Shown here: in pieces, positions 44,742-54,299 of the stretch
Numbering within the stretch: the stretch's first letter is position 1
Layout of the letters: the number at the start of each line of letters is the position of its first letter
DNA from: Enterococcus montenegrensis
GTDB taxonomy: Bacteria; Bacillota; Bacilli; Lactobacillales; Enterococcaceae
Direction: 5' to 3'
Assembly: GCF_029983095.1 (NCBI RefSeq)
Contig: NZ_CP120467.1
Location: 2,712,501-2,776,500 of the forward strand
DNA length: 64,000 nt
Made by a program: the position numbers and the translations under genes
The notes under the pieces: model-generated
Told to the model about the DNA's origin: nothing
What the model saw: only the letters and a program-made list of their open reading frames with translations
Database searches by the model: none

Positions 44742-47700
44742 TAGTTCATCTTCAAATGAAAAGTTTCGTTTAATACTTGTAACTCATACCGATCACGATA
44801 TTGACTGAGATTTTCTACAGCTTTAGTCACATAATAGGATAGATCCTCAGTTACTAAATCACCTAATTGCGAATTTTCAATCTGATTTGCCAAACATTTT
44901 TCTTTAATCAGTGCTTTGCTAAAATAGACAAGCCCACTATCGCGAGGATTGGCTAATTGATTTTGATAGCTAATGGTTTTTTTTATATAAAAAGCTACCT
45001 TTTCATAATCTTGCTTAAATAAATAAATCAGTGACAAATAAGCATTTAGCTGGACACGTTTCCAAAGAGATGCGGTAACTTCAAATAATTCATTTGCTTT
45101 TAAAAAATAGGTTTCCGCTTGGTCGTAGTCTTTTTTTGCATAAAGGGTGATTCCCATATCCACATAAAAAATAGCTAAGCTTGTCATAAGATTATTATCT
45201 TTGCAAAGATTGATGGCTTTTTGTTGTAGTTTAATTGATTGCTGGTAATTTGACCGTAAGCGCTGAATCTCTGCTAAATAATCGTAGGCTGCAGCAATAT
45301 TGCTGTTGTATTTTTCATCAAAGCGATTGGCTATATTAAAAATCGTAATGGACTCTTGAAACAGCGATTCTGCTTGATCCAAATCCCCAATCATCAAATG
45401 ATATAATCCCTTCAAGCGTAATAAAATCCCGATAGATTCATTGTTGTTCGCACTGATCGCAACGTCCATTGCCAAATCAATATAATGCGCCATATCCGTA
45501 GCATTGTCTGTTTGAATATAGTAATAAATCATCTGACGATACCCGCGCAATAGGTAAGTTGTAAGATGAAAATCTTTAGCTTTCACGATAACACGCTGAA
45601 TATTTTCCAAGCCCTGGTTGTAATCACCGCAATTAATCAAGTAACGTCCTTCCAAATAGAGAAATTTTACTAACAACAATTGATAGGTACTATCTTCTGC
45701 ATATTGTCCTTCAATTTCTTTTAATCTCGTTCCAATTTCTTTAAACTTTTCCAATTCGCTTGGTTCTGCTTTTCTAACTGTCTCTTGCGATGACAAATGT
45801 TCCTGATGATAAATCGGAAATAGTTCATGCTGGATTCTTAAAAAGGCTTGATGATGCGACAATTCATAATCTAAAGATTTTAGCTCTTGATGGGCATGGC
45901 GATAATGATACCCGATCGCCGCTAGTAGTTCACTATCCTCTGTAACCTCATTTAATTTTTGTTCCAATAAAATTGCGATTTTTTCATGAATAACTCGTAA
46001 TTTCATTGCGGACTGCTGCGCATAAATATATTGTTTCATTTTTTTATGATTGAAGCTAAAACATACTTCATCAAGATAAACATTTTCTTTGACCAATCCC
46101 TGCTTGTTTAAATTATCCAAGGCGGTATATATCTCAATTTTTTTGGCATCAGCTAGTTGCGTTAAAAGGCTCATTGGCGCAACTTTTTGAAAAAATGAAA
46201 TAAAGTCGACCAATTCAGATTCCAGTGCAGTCAAATTTACAAATTGTAAGCTTAACTCATCATTCATTTTTGGTGTCAATACTTCTAACGTGTTGCTTTC
46301 TTGTAATTGTTTCAAGTATTCATTGATATATAAAGGAATTCCTTCTGACTCTCTTGCAATAAAATCTAGCGTTGTCGTTTGAAACGAATAATCAGGAAGT
46401 TGTTTTTCACAAAAAGCCCGTACTTCAAAGTCTTTAAATGGTGATAAATCTAAGGTAATGATCTTTTCGTAATGCCGGACACTGGCAATAAAATCGTATA
46501 TTTCTTTGCGGTAGCCCGTCTGCAAGGTCATAATAAAAATAATATCAGAATGAGGATTGTGCAGAAGTACACTCGTCAATAATTTGATGCTCCCATGATC
46601 CATCCATTGGAGATTTTCAATAAAAATAATAAGGGGTCTTTTTTTCCCTAGCTGTTGCAAGGCTTCTGAAATGCTTTGTGCCAAAAAATTAAGTTCAGCT
46701 GGGGCGACGTTTTCTGACATAGATTGTGCTTTTAACTCTTTAAAAAAAGGAAATTGTCGACTAAATGTTTGTTCCCATTGATCGATCTCAGCCAAATTAT
46801 CTTTTTGCAATAAAAGCATCAGTTGCTGTAATAATTCTCGCCAAGGTCGTAAAAAATGTTTTTGCTCTGCTTTATAACAAGTCACTTTGAGACATTCGTA
46901 TGAATATTGAATATTTTCTAAAACTAGCTGACATAAAGCTGATTTGCCAACGCCTAAATCACCTTTAACCAAAACTGATTGAAATGGTTTCTTTTGTTTT
47001 AAATTTGCTAAGTTTAACTCCAAGCGTTCAACCTCGTTGGCACGATCATAAAAATGATACGCTCTTTTTTTTCGTAAATCGCCATGTTTCTGGTTGGCAA
47101 TTTTCAATGTTTCTTGATATAACTGCTTTGTTTCTTCTCCTGGTTCAATCCCCAATTCAACTTTTAAAATTTCCGCTAATTCGTAATATGTTTCAATTGC
47201 TTTACCATTTCGATGGTTCTCGATATAAAAACGCATCAGCAATTGATAATTACGTTCGTCAAATTCATCAATCGCAATTAATTTACGAATATTCTTTTCC
47301 ACATCGGCTACAGCATGAAACGAAATATCTTCTGCTACTTTTTGATAACAACATTCAATAAATTGGTGTTCATACAAGTTACGCATTTTTGCTAACCAAG
47401 CATCAAACAAATCCGAGTCTTTCAAATAGAAGCCCTTTAAAAATTCATCACGATATTCTTCTAGATGCGTATAAGCATCTTCTTCAAAACGATAAGTATC
47501 ACTTTCAACTGTCACATCACAATTAAAGGTCAAAATTGTTTTATTTGGCGAAACAATAAATTCGCCGCCCATCGCACGATTGGCTTGATAAATTGTATTG
47601 CGTAAATTTTTTTTTGCACTTTTTTCATCTTTACTAGGCCATAAAATACCCGCAATCTCATCCCGACTAATTCGCTTATTAATGACCATGTAATAAAGTA

Positions 47701-47794
47701 ATGCATTGATCTTCGAAAATGAAAAAATTTTTGTTTCCCCATCTACTTTAATAGATGGCGTACCTAATAATTCAAAAGATAATATATGTGGCAT
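44741..47794 (-). CDS. SARP/BTAD-type transcriptional activator with AAA and TPR domains
   Basis: A 1017-residue AfsR-like regulator. Residues 1-95: OmpR-type winged helix (LLGTPSIKVDGE, SRDEIAGILWPSKDEKSAKKNLRNTIYQ region); 97-235: BTAD domain (FLKGFYLKDSDLFDAWL, ELGIEPGEETKQLYQ); 275-600: AAA ATPase with P-loop GDLGVGKSA (278-286) and Walker B IIFIENLQWMD; 640-1017: TPR repeats. ATG 47794 has AAGG 7 nt upstream; a TTG at 47812 does not. It lies inside the hut island, between glmL and hutI, and is the obvious candidate activator; the inducing ligand is unknown. SARPs are rare in Lactobacillales. Confidence 0.88.
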   Translation of the reverse strand: MPHILSFELLGTPSIKVDGETKIFSFSKINALLYYMVINKRISRDEIAGILWPSKDEKSAKKNLRNTIYQANRAMGGEFIVSPNKTILTFNCDVTVESDTYRFEEDAYTHLEEYRDEFLKGFYLKDSDLFDAWLAKMRNLYEHQFIECCYQKVAEDISFHAVADVEKNIRKLIAIDEFDERNYQLLMRFYIENHRNGKAIETYYELAEILKVELGIEPGEETKQLYQETLKIANQKHGDLRKKRAYHFYDRANEVERLELNLANLKQKKPFQSVLVKGDLGVGKSALCQLVLENIQYSYECLKVTCYKAEQKHFLRPWRELLQQLMLLLQKDNLAEIDQWEQTFSRQFPFFKELKAQSMSENVAPAELNFLAQSISEALQQLGKKRPLIIFIENLQWMDHGSIKLLTSVLLHNPHSDIIFIMTLQTGYRKEIYDFIASVRHYEKIITLDLSPFKDFEVRAFCEKQLPDYSFQTTTLDFIARESEGIPLYINEYLKQLQESNTLEVLTPKMNDELSLQFVNLTALESELVDFISFFQKVAPMSLLTQLADAKKIEIYTALDNLNKQGLVKENVYLDEVCFSFNHKKMKQYIYAQQSAMKLRVIHEKIAILLEQKLNEVTEDSELLAAIGYHYRHAHQELKSLDYELSHHQAFLRIQHELFPIYHQEHLSSQETVRKAEPSELEKFKEIGTRLKEIEGQYAEDSTYQLLLVKFLYLEGRYLINCGDYNQGLENIQRVIVKAKDFHLTTYLLRGYRQMIYYYIQTDNATDMAHYIDLAMDVAISANNNESIGILLRLKGLYHLMIGDLDQAESLFQESITIFNIANRFDEKYNSNIAAAYDYLAEIQRLRSNYQQSIKLQQKAINLCKDNNLMTSLAIFYVDMGITLYAKKDYDQAETYFLKANELFEVTASLWKRVQLNAYLSLIYLFKQDYEKVAFYIKKTISYQNQLANPRDSGLVYFSKALIKEKCLANQIENSQLGDLVTEDLSYYVTKAVENLSQYRDRYELQVLNETFHLKMN

Positions 47795-47864
47795 CGTTGT
47801 ACCTTCTTTCAACCATTATTGCCGCCAATTCTTCATCCTTATTCTAAAGGAAGCATCCAAATAA

Positions 47865-47878
47865 AGATACCGCTTTCA
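47865..47878 (-). promoter_or_regulatory. cre-like (CcpA) site of the SARP gene
   Basis: Minus strand TGAAAGCGGTATCT, one position off TGWAARCGYTWNCW. A -10 TAGAAT (47841-47846) lies 18 bp downstream, so CcpA would cover the -35 region. Confidence 0.5.
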
Positions 47879-47899
47879 AAAGCAAAAAGTACAGACTAG

Positions 47900-47937
47900 T
47901 AAAAAACTCTCAAATTCTATAGCTAGAATTTGAGAGG
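47900..47937 (-). terminator. Terminator of hutI
   Basis: CTCTCAAATTCT pairs with AGAATTTGAGAG around AGCTAT, then six T on the minus strand. It separates hutI from the SARP gene. Confidence 0.88.
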
Positions 47938-47971
47938 ATAAGAAACAAAATGCTTTTTACTGGTTATTTTA

Positions 47972-49225
47972 TCATAATGCACTGATTAAATTTCCAGCTT
48001 TATATACATCTGTCACTAAATTTGTGGCAAAAAAGTATAATGGATAATCAATATTTTGTGCATCAAAAATAGCAATATCAGCTGCTTTTCCCTTATCAAA
48101 GCTCCCAATAGTTTCTGCTCGACAAATAGAATACGCTGCATTAATTGTTACGGCATTAAATACTTGAATGGGTGTTAACTTCTGCATAAAACAGCCCAAT
48201 TGCATAATAAATTGTAAATTTGCGGTGGGACAACTGCCTGGATTACTATCTGTTGTCAAAGTAATCGCCATCCCATTTTCAATCATTTTTTTTGCTGGTG
48301 CATACGTATCTTCCATAAGACTAAATGTTGTCGCTGGTAATAAATTACCGATAACGTGGGCTTCACTTAATTTTTTAATGCCTTCATCTGTGATCATCAT
48401 CAGATGTTCCGCACTAACCGCACCTAATTGTGCTGCTACGTCTACCCCGCCAATGGAAGCAATCTCGTCAGCATGTATGCGTAATTTAAAACCCATTTCT
48501 TTTGCTGCGTGTAATAATTTATAGGACTCTGCTGCTGTAAATACACCTTTTTCACAAAAAATATCACAAAACTCGGCTAAATTTTCTGATTTTACTTTTG
48601 GCAACATTTCTGTAATCACGAAATCAATAAATTCACCTGAACGGTTTTTATATTCTTCGGGAATAGCATGCGCCCCCATAAATGTCGAAACTACATCGAC
48701 AACATGATTCTTATTCAACTCTTTTGCGACTTTTAGTTGCTTTTCTTCTGTCTCCCAATTTAAGCCATAACCACTTTTCGCTTCTACTGTTGTCACACCA
48801 TGAGCTAACATTTTATCAAGTAGAGCAGATGACTTATCGTAAAGCTCATTAAAAGAAGATTTTCTTGTTGCTCTCACCGTGCTTAGAATTCCACCGCCCT
48901 GCGCTAAAATATCCAAATAAGGGACGCCATTTAATTTTTGTGAAAATTCATGTTCACGACTACCGCCATAAACCAAATGCGTATGACAATCAATTAAGCC
49001 TGGTGTAGCTAATTTACCTGTATAATCAACAATCTCGGTATCATAATTAATTAGATCACTATCTGGCTCTCCTTGATCAACAGCTAAAATTTTGCCATCT
49101 TTAATCGCAATATAACCATCTTCAATGATTACCGCCTTACTCATTTCCTCGCCTCGCAAAGGAACTCCGTTATCAATAGGACAAAAAATTTGACTAAAAT
49201 TTTTAAGAATTTTATCTGCTTTCAT
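47972..49225 (-). CDS. hutI: Imidazolonepropionase
   Basis: A 417-residue metal-dependent amidohydrolase opening 4-imidazolone-5-propionate to N-formiminoglutamate. Metal and substrate motifs: [19 protein letters not shown] (about 71-90), [27 protein letters not shown], and [17 protein letters not shown] is 7 nt before the ATG. Transcribed alone from a promoter with SARP-type repeats (49259-49291), divergent from hutU; its terminator follows at 47900-47937. Confidence 0.95.
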   Translation of the reverse strand: MKADKILKNFSQIFCPIDNGVPLRGEEMSKAVIIEDGYIAIKDGKILAVDQGEPDSDLINYDTEIVDYTGKLATPGLIDCHTHLVYGGSREHEFSQKLNGVPYLDILAQGGGILSTVRATRKSSFNELYDKSSALLDKMLAHGVTTVEAKSGYGLNWETEEKQLKVAKELNKNHVVDVVSTFMGAHAIPEEYKNRSGEFIDFVITEMLPKVKSENLAEFCDIFCEKGVFTAAESYKLLHAAKEMGFKLRIHADEIASIGGVDVAAQLGAVSAEHLMMITDEGIKKLSEAHVIGNLLPATTFSLMEDTYAPAKKMIENGMAITLTTDSNPGSCPTANLQFIMQLGCFMQKLTPIQVFNAVTINAAYSICRAETIGSFDKGKAADIAIFDAQNIDYPLYFFATNLVTDVYKAGNLISAL

Positions 49226-49258
49226 AATTTTACTCCTTCATATCATTTTCGTACCTCT

Positions 49259-49291
49259 AGTATAAAAAAATATAGTCAAATAGGAGTCAAA
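49259..49291 (-). promoter_or_regulatory. SARP-type direct-repeat promoter of hutI
   Basis: On the minus strand TTTGACT (49285-49291) and TTTGACT (49274-49280) start 11 bp apart; 9 bp later comes the -10 TATACT (49259-49264). The predicted leader is about 26 nt. Confidence 0.65.
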
Positions 49292-49338
49292 CCAGACTTC
49301 CCTTTTGTCAAAAAAATTTTTTTAAAAATTTTTAAGCG

Positions 49339-49371
49339 ATAGACGCTTCGTTGACACCGCTTACATATACT
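49339..49371 (+). promoter_or_regulatory. SARP-type direct-repeat promoter of hutU
   Basis: ATAGACG (49339-49345) and GTTGACA (49350-49356) start 11 bp apart; 9 bp later comes TATACT (49366-49371). The TTGACA is too close to the -10 to act as a -35, which supports the activator-site reading. Confidence 0.55.
49352..49365 (+). promoter_or_regulatory. cre-like (CcpA) site overlapping the hutU promoter
   Basis: TGACACCGCTTACA fits TGNNANCGNTNNCA at every fixed position and fills the gap between the second heptamer and the -10, so CcpA binding would exclude activator and polymerase. Confidence 0.55.
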
Positions 49372-49442
49372 AAAAGGCGTAAAAGCTTTGAAATCATTTC
49401 ATTCATTCACAAACAATTAGAAACATGAAGGAGGAAATACCA

Positions 49443-51467
49443 ATGATTGACTTAAAAGACATCGAACAAGCGATGACGGTAAAATTAGATGACTTTTTAC
49501 CAGAGAAAACTATTTTTCAAGAGGGAATTCGGCGAGCACCCGACCGCGGGTTTCGCTTAACGAAGGAACAAACTGAGCTTGCATTGAAAAATGCCCTGCG
49601 TTATGTCCATCCAAAATACCATGAAGTTGTGATTCCTGAATTTCTGGAAGAATTAAAAACACGGGGACGGATTTATGGTTATCGTTGGTACCCCAAAGAA
49701 CGGATTTACGGAAAGCCTATTGATGAATACCAAGGAAATTGCACGGCTGCAAAAGCAATGCAAGTTATGATTGATAACAATTTGGACTTTTCAGTTGCTC
49801 TTTATCCTTATGAATTAGTCACATATGGCGAAACTGGACAAGTTTGTTCCAACTGGATGCAATATAATCTAATAAAAAAATACCTTGAAATTATGACAGA
49901 CGAACAAACTTTAGTAGTGGAATCTGGCCACCCACTAGGTCTTTTCAAATCTAAAAAGGATGCGCCTCGCGTAATTATCACAAATGGTTTGTTGGTAGGA
50001 GAATATGATAATATCGACGATTGGGAAATCGCCGAAGAAATGGGTGTAACCAACTATGGACAAATGACAGCAGGCGGCTGGATGTATATTGGACCACAAG
50101 GGATTGTACACGGCACTTTTAATACACTTTTAAATGCTGGACGCTTAAAATTGGGAATTGCCGACGATGGTGATCTAGCAGGAAAATTATTTATTTCTTC
50201 TGGTCTTGGGGGCATGTCCGGTGCACAAGGGAAGGCCGGAGAAATTGCCAATGCGGTGGCAATCATTGCAGAAGTTGACCGTTCACGTATTGATACTCGT
50301 TTAGAACAGGGTTGGATTTCTAATCTTGCTACTACGCCGGCAGAAGCTGTAAAAATTGCGTCAGAGTATCTTGCCAGAAAAGAAAAAACATCAATTGCTT
50401 ATCATGGAAATATCGTGGACTTGTTAGAATATATTGCGCAACATGATATCCATGTTGATTTATTATCTGACCAAACTTCTTGCCATAATGTCTATAATGG
50501 CGGTTATTGTCCCGCCGGAATTACATTTGAAGAAAGAACAGAACTACTCGCAAAAGACAGCTCGAAATTCCATCAACTCGTAGATGAAACGCTAAAACGA
50601 CACTATCATGTCATTGAATCACTTGTTGCCAAAGGAACTTATTTCTTTGACTATGGCAATTCATTTATGAAGGCTATTTATGATTCCGGTATTAAAGAGA
50701 TTTCTAAAAACGGCGTGGATGATAAAGACGGTTTTATTTGGCCTTCTTATGTAGAAGATATCATGGGCCCGATGTTGTTTGATTATGGCTATGGCCCCTT
50801 CCGTTGGGTTTGCTTGAGTGGCAACCATGAAGACTTAGTGGCAACCGATCATGCCGCGATGGAAGTTATTGATCCTAATCGTCGCTATCAAGATCGCGAT
50901 AACTACAACTGGATTCGTGATGCGGAAAAAAATCAACTTGTTGTTGGCACGCAAGCACGCATTTTATATCAAGATTGCATGGGTAGAGTAAATATCGCAC
51001 TAAAATTCAATGAATTGGTTCGAGAAGGAAAAATTGGCCCAGTTATGCTTGGGCGTGATCACCACGACGTTTCCGGAACAGATTCACCATTCCGAGAAAC
51101 ATCCAATATAAAAGATGGCAGCAATGTTTGTGCCGATATGGCAACACAGTGTTATGCAGGCAACGCTGCTCGTGGAATGTCATTAATTGCGCTTCATAAC
51201 GGCGGTGGTGTTGGCATCGGAAAATCAATCAACGGTGGGTTTGGCCTTGTATTAGACGGTTCAAAATTAGTAGATGATATTATTAAATCTGCTATCGCTT
51301 GGGATACAATGGGCGGTGTAGCACGTCGTAGTTGGGCACGAAATGATCACGCCATTGAAACATCGATTGAATATAACAAAATGAATAAAGGTACTGATCA
51401 TATCACAATTCCTTACCTAGCTAATCAAAGTATGATTGACACCGCAATCAATACGCTTTTTAAATAA
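49443..51467 (+). CDS. hutU: Urocanate hydratase (long form)
   Basis: A 674-residue NAD+-dependent enzyme converting urocanate to 4-imidazolone-5-propionate. The NAD-binding segment SGLGGMSGAQGKAGEIAN (about 255-272), MQYNLIKKY and GRDHHDVSGTDSPFRE are visible. It is of the long (about 675) class also found in animals and Streptococcus pyogenes, not the 555-residue Pseudomonas/Bacillus class. ATG 49443 follows GGAGG; the ATG at 49425 overlaps that site. It is followed by a terminator and then the FNT gene. Confidence 0.95.
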   Translation: MIDLKDIEQAMTVKLDDFLPEKTIFQEGIRRAPDRGFRLTKEQTELALKNALRYVHPKYHEVVIPEFLEELKTRGRIYGYRWYPKERIYGKPIDEYQGNCTAAKAMQVMIDNNLDFSVALYPYELVTYGETGQVCSNWMQYNLIKKYLEIMTDEQTLVVESGHPLGLFKSKKDAPRVIITNGLLVGEYDNIDDWEIAEEMGVTNYGQMTAGGWMYIGPQGIVHGTFNTLLNAGRLKLGIADDGDLAGKLFISSGLGGMSGAQGKAGEIANAVAIIAEVDRSRIDTRLEQGWISNLATTPAEAVKIASEYLARKEKTSIAYHGNIVDLLEYIAQHDIHVDLLSDQTSCHNVYNGGYCPAGITFEERTELLAKDSSKFHQLVDETLKRHYHVIESLVAKGTYFFDYGNSFMKAIYDSGIKEISKNGVDDKDGFIWPSYVEDIMGPMLFDYGYGPFRWVCLSGNHEDLVATDHAAMEVIDPNRRYQDRDNYNWIRDAEKNQLVVGTQARILYQDCMGRVNIALKFNELVREGKIGPVMLGRDHHDVSGTDSPFRETSNIKDGSNVCADMATQCYAGNAARGMSLIALHNGGGVGIGKSINGGFGLVLDGSKLVDDIIKSAIAWDTMGGVARRSWARNDHAIETSIEYNKMNKGTDHITIPYLANQSMIDTAINTLFK

Positions 51468-51493
51468 TAAAATGTAAGACTTTTGCTTTAGGA

Positions 51494-51524
51494 GATGTTG
51501 GTGAGGTCACCAACATCTTTTTTT
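51494..51524 (+). terminator. Terminator/attenuator between hutU and the FNT gene
   Basis: GATGTTGGTG pairs with CACCAACATC around AGGT (stem partly overlapping), then seven T. Only about 28 bp separate it from the FNT start, leaving no space for another promoter. Confidence 0.8.
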
Positions 51525-51552
51525 AAAGCACAGATTGAAAGGATGTAAATTC

Positions 51553-52317
51553 ATGTATGCACCAGAGGAAATCATGGAAATTGCTATTCAAAATGGGATA
51601 AAAAAAATCCATAAAACTGTACAGGCAAAGTGCATTTTAGGCTTTATTGGTGGAGCAATGATTTCTTTAGGCTATCTTGCCTATATTAGAATATCAGCCC
51701 CTATTCCCACAGAGTTTACTGGACTGGGAACCCTTTTAGGCGCATCTGTTTTTCCGATTGGTTTAATTGTCATTTTACTCGCTGGAGGAGAACTAATTAC
51801 TGGTAATATGATGGCTGTATCCATTGCTTTTTACGATAAAAAAATTTCACTCCAAAATCTTTTATCCAACTGGCTTGTCATTACTTTTTGGAACATTATC
51901 GGTGGACTTTTTGTTGCTTACTTTTTTGGACATTTTATTGGGTTAACCAGCAGCGGTATTTACCAAGAACATGTACGAACGATTGCACAACACAAGATTC
52001 ATGCTACTTTTATGCAATCATTAGTTTCTGGTATTGGTTGCAACTGGTTTGTAGGCATAGCACTGTGGTTATGCTATGGGGCAAAAGACGCAGCAGGAAA
52101 AATAGTTGCAATCTGGTTTCCCGTTATGATCTTTGTTGCCATCGGTTTTCAACATAGCGTGGCAAATTGTTTTATTATTCCAGCTGCTATTTTTGAAGGC
52201 GGTGCAACTTGGAAAGATTTTATCCTGAACTTTTTGCCGGTCTATTTAGGTAACATTTTGGGCGGCGCGCTGTTTGTTTCAGGATTTTACTACCTTAGCT
52301 ATCGGGGAAAAAAATAA
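51553..52317 (+). CDS. Formate/nitrite transporter family channel, probable formate exporter
   Basis: A 254-residue membrane protein with six helices. FNT motifs: LAGGELITGNMM, SGIGCNWFVGIALWL and GFQHSVANCFIIP with the central channel histidine; I recall Glu before this His in FocA, where Gln stands here. ATG 51553 has AAAGGA 9-10 nt upstream; the TTG at 51535 overlaps that site. Position after hutU and with fhs in the island predicts export of formate released by Fhs. Expression must come through the terminator at 51494-51524. Confidence 0.9.
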   Translation: MYAPEEIMEIAIQNGIKKIHKTVQAKCILGFIGGAMISLGYLAYIRISAPIPTEFTGLGTLLGASVFPIGLIVILLAGGELITGNMMAVSIAFYDKKISLQNLLSNWLVITFWNIIGGLFVAYFFGHFIGLTSSGIYQEHVRTIAQHKIHATFMQSLVSGIGCNWFVGIALWLCYGAKDAAGKIVAIWFPVMIFVAIGFQHSVANCFIIPAAIFEGGATWKDFILNFLPVYLGNILGGALFVSGFYYLSYRGKK

Positions 52318-52331
52318 ATTTTTCGTCTAAG

Positions 52332-52375
52332 AAAAAAAGCTCTGTCTCACATAAAGTGAAACAGAGCTTTTACTT
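52332..52375. terminator. Bidirectional terminator between FNT gene and purA
   Basis: AAAAAAAGCTCTGTCTCAC pairs with GTGAAACAGAGCTTTT around ATAAA. Confidence 0.85.
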
Positions 52376-52381
52376 TCTACC

Positions 52382-53674
52382 TTAAATTTGTGCCCAAACA
52401 CTTTCTAAAATATTGGTTTGGTTACGGTCTGGTCCGACAGAGAATGTTGAGATGCGGACGCCGACTAATTCAGAAATACGGCGCACATAATTGCGGGCAT
52501 TTTCTGGTAATTCGCTTAAATCTTTGCAGGCTGTAATATCTTCTGACCAACCTGGTAATTCTTCATAAACAGGTTTACAACGATTTAATTCTTTTAAGCT
52601 GGCTGGATAGTGGTAAATTAATTCGCCGTCTAATTCGTAGGCCGTACAAATTTTAACCGTTTCAAGACCACTTAAAACATCAATGGAGTTTAGTGATAGA
52701 TTGGTAATCCCTGAAACCCGTTTGCTGTGGCGCATCACGACAGAGTCAAACCAGCCAACCCGTCTCGGACGTCCTGTTGTTGTACCATATTCACGACCAA
52801 CTTCGCGAATTTGTTCACCAGTTTCATCAAATAATTCAGTTGGAAACGGGCCGTCTCCCACACGAGAAGTGTAGGCTTTGCAGACACCGACAACTTTATT
52901 AATTTTTGAAGGACCAACGCCAGAACCAATTGTCACACCGCCGGCAACTGGATTTGATGAAGTTACAAATGGGTATGTGCCTTGATCGATATCCAACATA
53001 ACCCCTTGTGCCCCTTCAAATAAAACGCGTTTTCCTGCATCTAGAGCATCGTTTAAAATAACTGAAGTATCTGTCACATATTTTTTAATTTCTTGACCAT
53101 AGGCGTAATATTCTTCAAAAATATCATCAAAGTTCATTGCGTCACTGTCAAACATTTTGGTAAATTGACGATTTTTATCTTCTAAATTGATACGTAAACG
53201 CTCTTCAAAGATTTCTTTATCAAGTAAATCAGCAATTCGAATCCCAACCCGCGCTGCTTTATCCATGTAAGCTGGGCCGATTCCTTTAATGGTCGTGCCG
53301 ATTTTGTTATCCCCTTTTGCATCTTCTTGCAATTGATCTAATTTAATATGGTAAGGCAAAATAACATGGGCGCGATCTGAAATACGTAAATTATCAGTAG
53401 CAACACCGTGTTCTTTTAAATAAGCCAGTTCTTGCACCAATGATTTCGGGTTCACTACGACGCCGTTACCGATCACGCTGATTTTTTCCCGGTAAAAAAT
53501 ACCTGAGGGAATTAAATGTAATTTATATGTCACACCATCAAATTTGATCGTGTGTCCCGCATTATCGCCGCCTTGGTAACGTGCGATAACTTCTGCATTT
53601 TCACTTAAAAAGTCAGTGATCTTTCCTTTTCCTTCGTCGCCCCATTGTGTCCCCACAACTACTACTGATGACAT
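52382..53674 (-). CDS. purA: Adenylosuccinate synthetase
   Basis: A 430-residue GTP-dependent enzyme joining IMP and aspartate, first step from IMP to [17 protein letters not shown] at the N terminus (catalytic Asp13), GDNAGHTI (His about 41), [11 protein letters not shown] and [11 protein letters not shown] are diagnostic. AGGTG precedes the ATG. It is cotranscribed with the 162-residue gene upstream (47-bp gap without terminator). Housekeeping; marks the right edge of the hut island. Confidence 0.96.
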   Translation of the reverse strand: MSSVVVVGTQWGDEGKGKITDFLSENAEVIARYQGGDNAGHTIKFDGVTYKLHLIPSGIFYREKISVIGNGVVVNPKSLVQELAYLKEHGVATDNLRISDRAHVILPYHIKLDQLQEDAKGDNKIGTTIKGIGPAYMDKAARVGIRIADLLDKEIFEERLRINLEDKNRQFTKMFDSDAMNFDDIFEEYYAYGQEIKKYVTDTSVILNDALDAGKRVLFEGAQGVMLDIDQGTYPFVTSSNPVAGGVTIGSGVGPSKINKVVGVCKAYTSRVGDGPFPTELFDETGEQIREVGREYGTTTGRPRRVGWFDSVVMRHSKRVSGITNLSLNSIDVLSGLETVKICTAYELDGELIYHYPASLKELNRCKPVYEELPGWSEDITACKDLSELPENARNYVRRISELVGVRISTFSVGPDRNQTNILESVWAQI

Positions 53675-53721
53675 ACGAACACCTCATTTTCTTTTATTCA
53701 ATCCTGAACTATTGTATCAGG

Positions 53722-54210
53722 TTAACTGGAATTATTCAACTTATTCTCGAATAATGATTTTAATTTATTCTTCAAACGAGCCAAAACACGAACATTAAAC
53801 AACGTAGTCAAAATTTCAGCACTTTTATTTTGCTCCACTTGCACACGAGTTTTTTGATTTATTTTAAGACAGCTGACAAGAGCATAGCCCAGCTGACGAA
53901 TTTTTGTAATGTAACGTTTAGAAAATAATACCCAATTTTTAGCAGCAAAAAATCGCTTTAAGTCATAGAAAAATTTCAGCTGCCAAAGACTCCATTCTTC
54001 TTTTGTATAAATTTCTGCAAGTTCGCGGGCAAAACAAGCAGCGGGAAATTCGGGCGTTTGTGCAAGGTATTCCCGTATTTGAAAACATTTCAACAACTGT
54101 AAGTAAATCCTTTCATCAAATTCTTCCCCTTGATAGTAGGTTTTGATGCGTTTGGTTAGAGTTTTTGCTGTTAAGCCAAAGACTTGTTTAGCTGAAAATG
54201 GGCAATACAT
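53722..54210 (-). CDS. Hypothetical protein, 162 residues
   Basis: A basic, largely helical protein starting MYCPFSAKQVFGLTAKTLTK, rich in Lys/Arg in the C-terminal 60 residues; no signal peptide or membrane segment. AAGGAG is 7 nt before the ATG. It precedes purA in the same direction by 47 bp. No family recognised; the basic surface is compatible with nucleic-acid or ribosome binding, which is only a guess. Confidence 0.6.
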   Translation of the reverse strand: MYCPFSAKQVFGLTAKTLTKRIKTYYQGEEFDERIYLQLLKCFQIREYLAQTPEFPAACFARELAEIYTKEEWSLWQLKFFYDLKRFFAAKNWVLFSKRYITKIRQLGYALVSCLKINQKTRVQVEQNKSAEILTTLFNVRVLARLKNKLKSLFENKLNNSS

Positions 54211-54299
54211 CGCATTGCTCCTTTCTTTTTTGAATATTATTTGCGACCTACAGTTGGACTTGCAATCAGCTTTTTGAACTTGGGATAAAAGTGTTCAGC

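Noticed and set aside
49350-49379. TTGACA before hutU as a sigma-A -35 box
   Set aside because: It is only 9 bp from TATACT, and at 17-bp spacing there is no -10 (AAGGCG); it fits better as the second activator heptamer.
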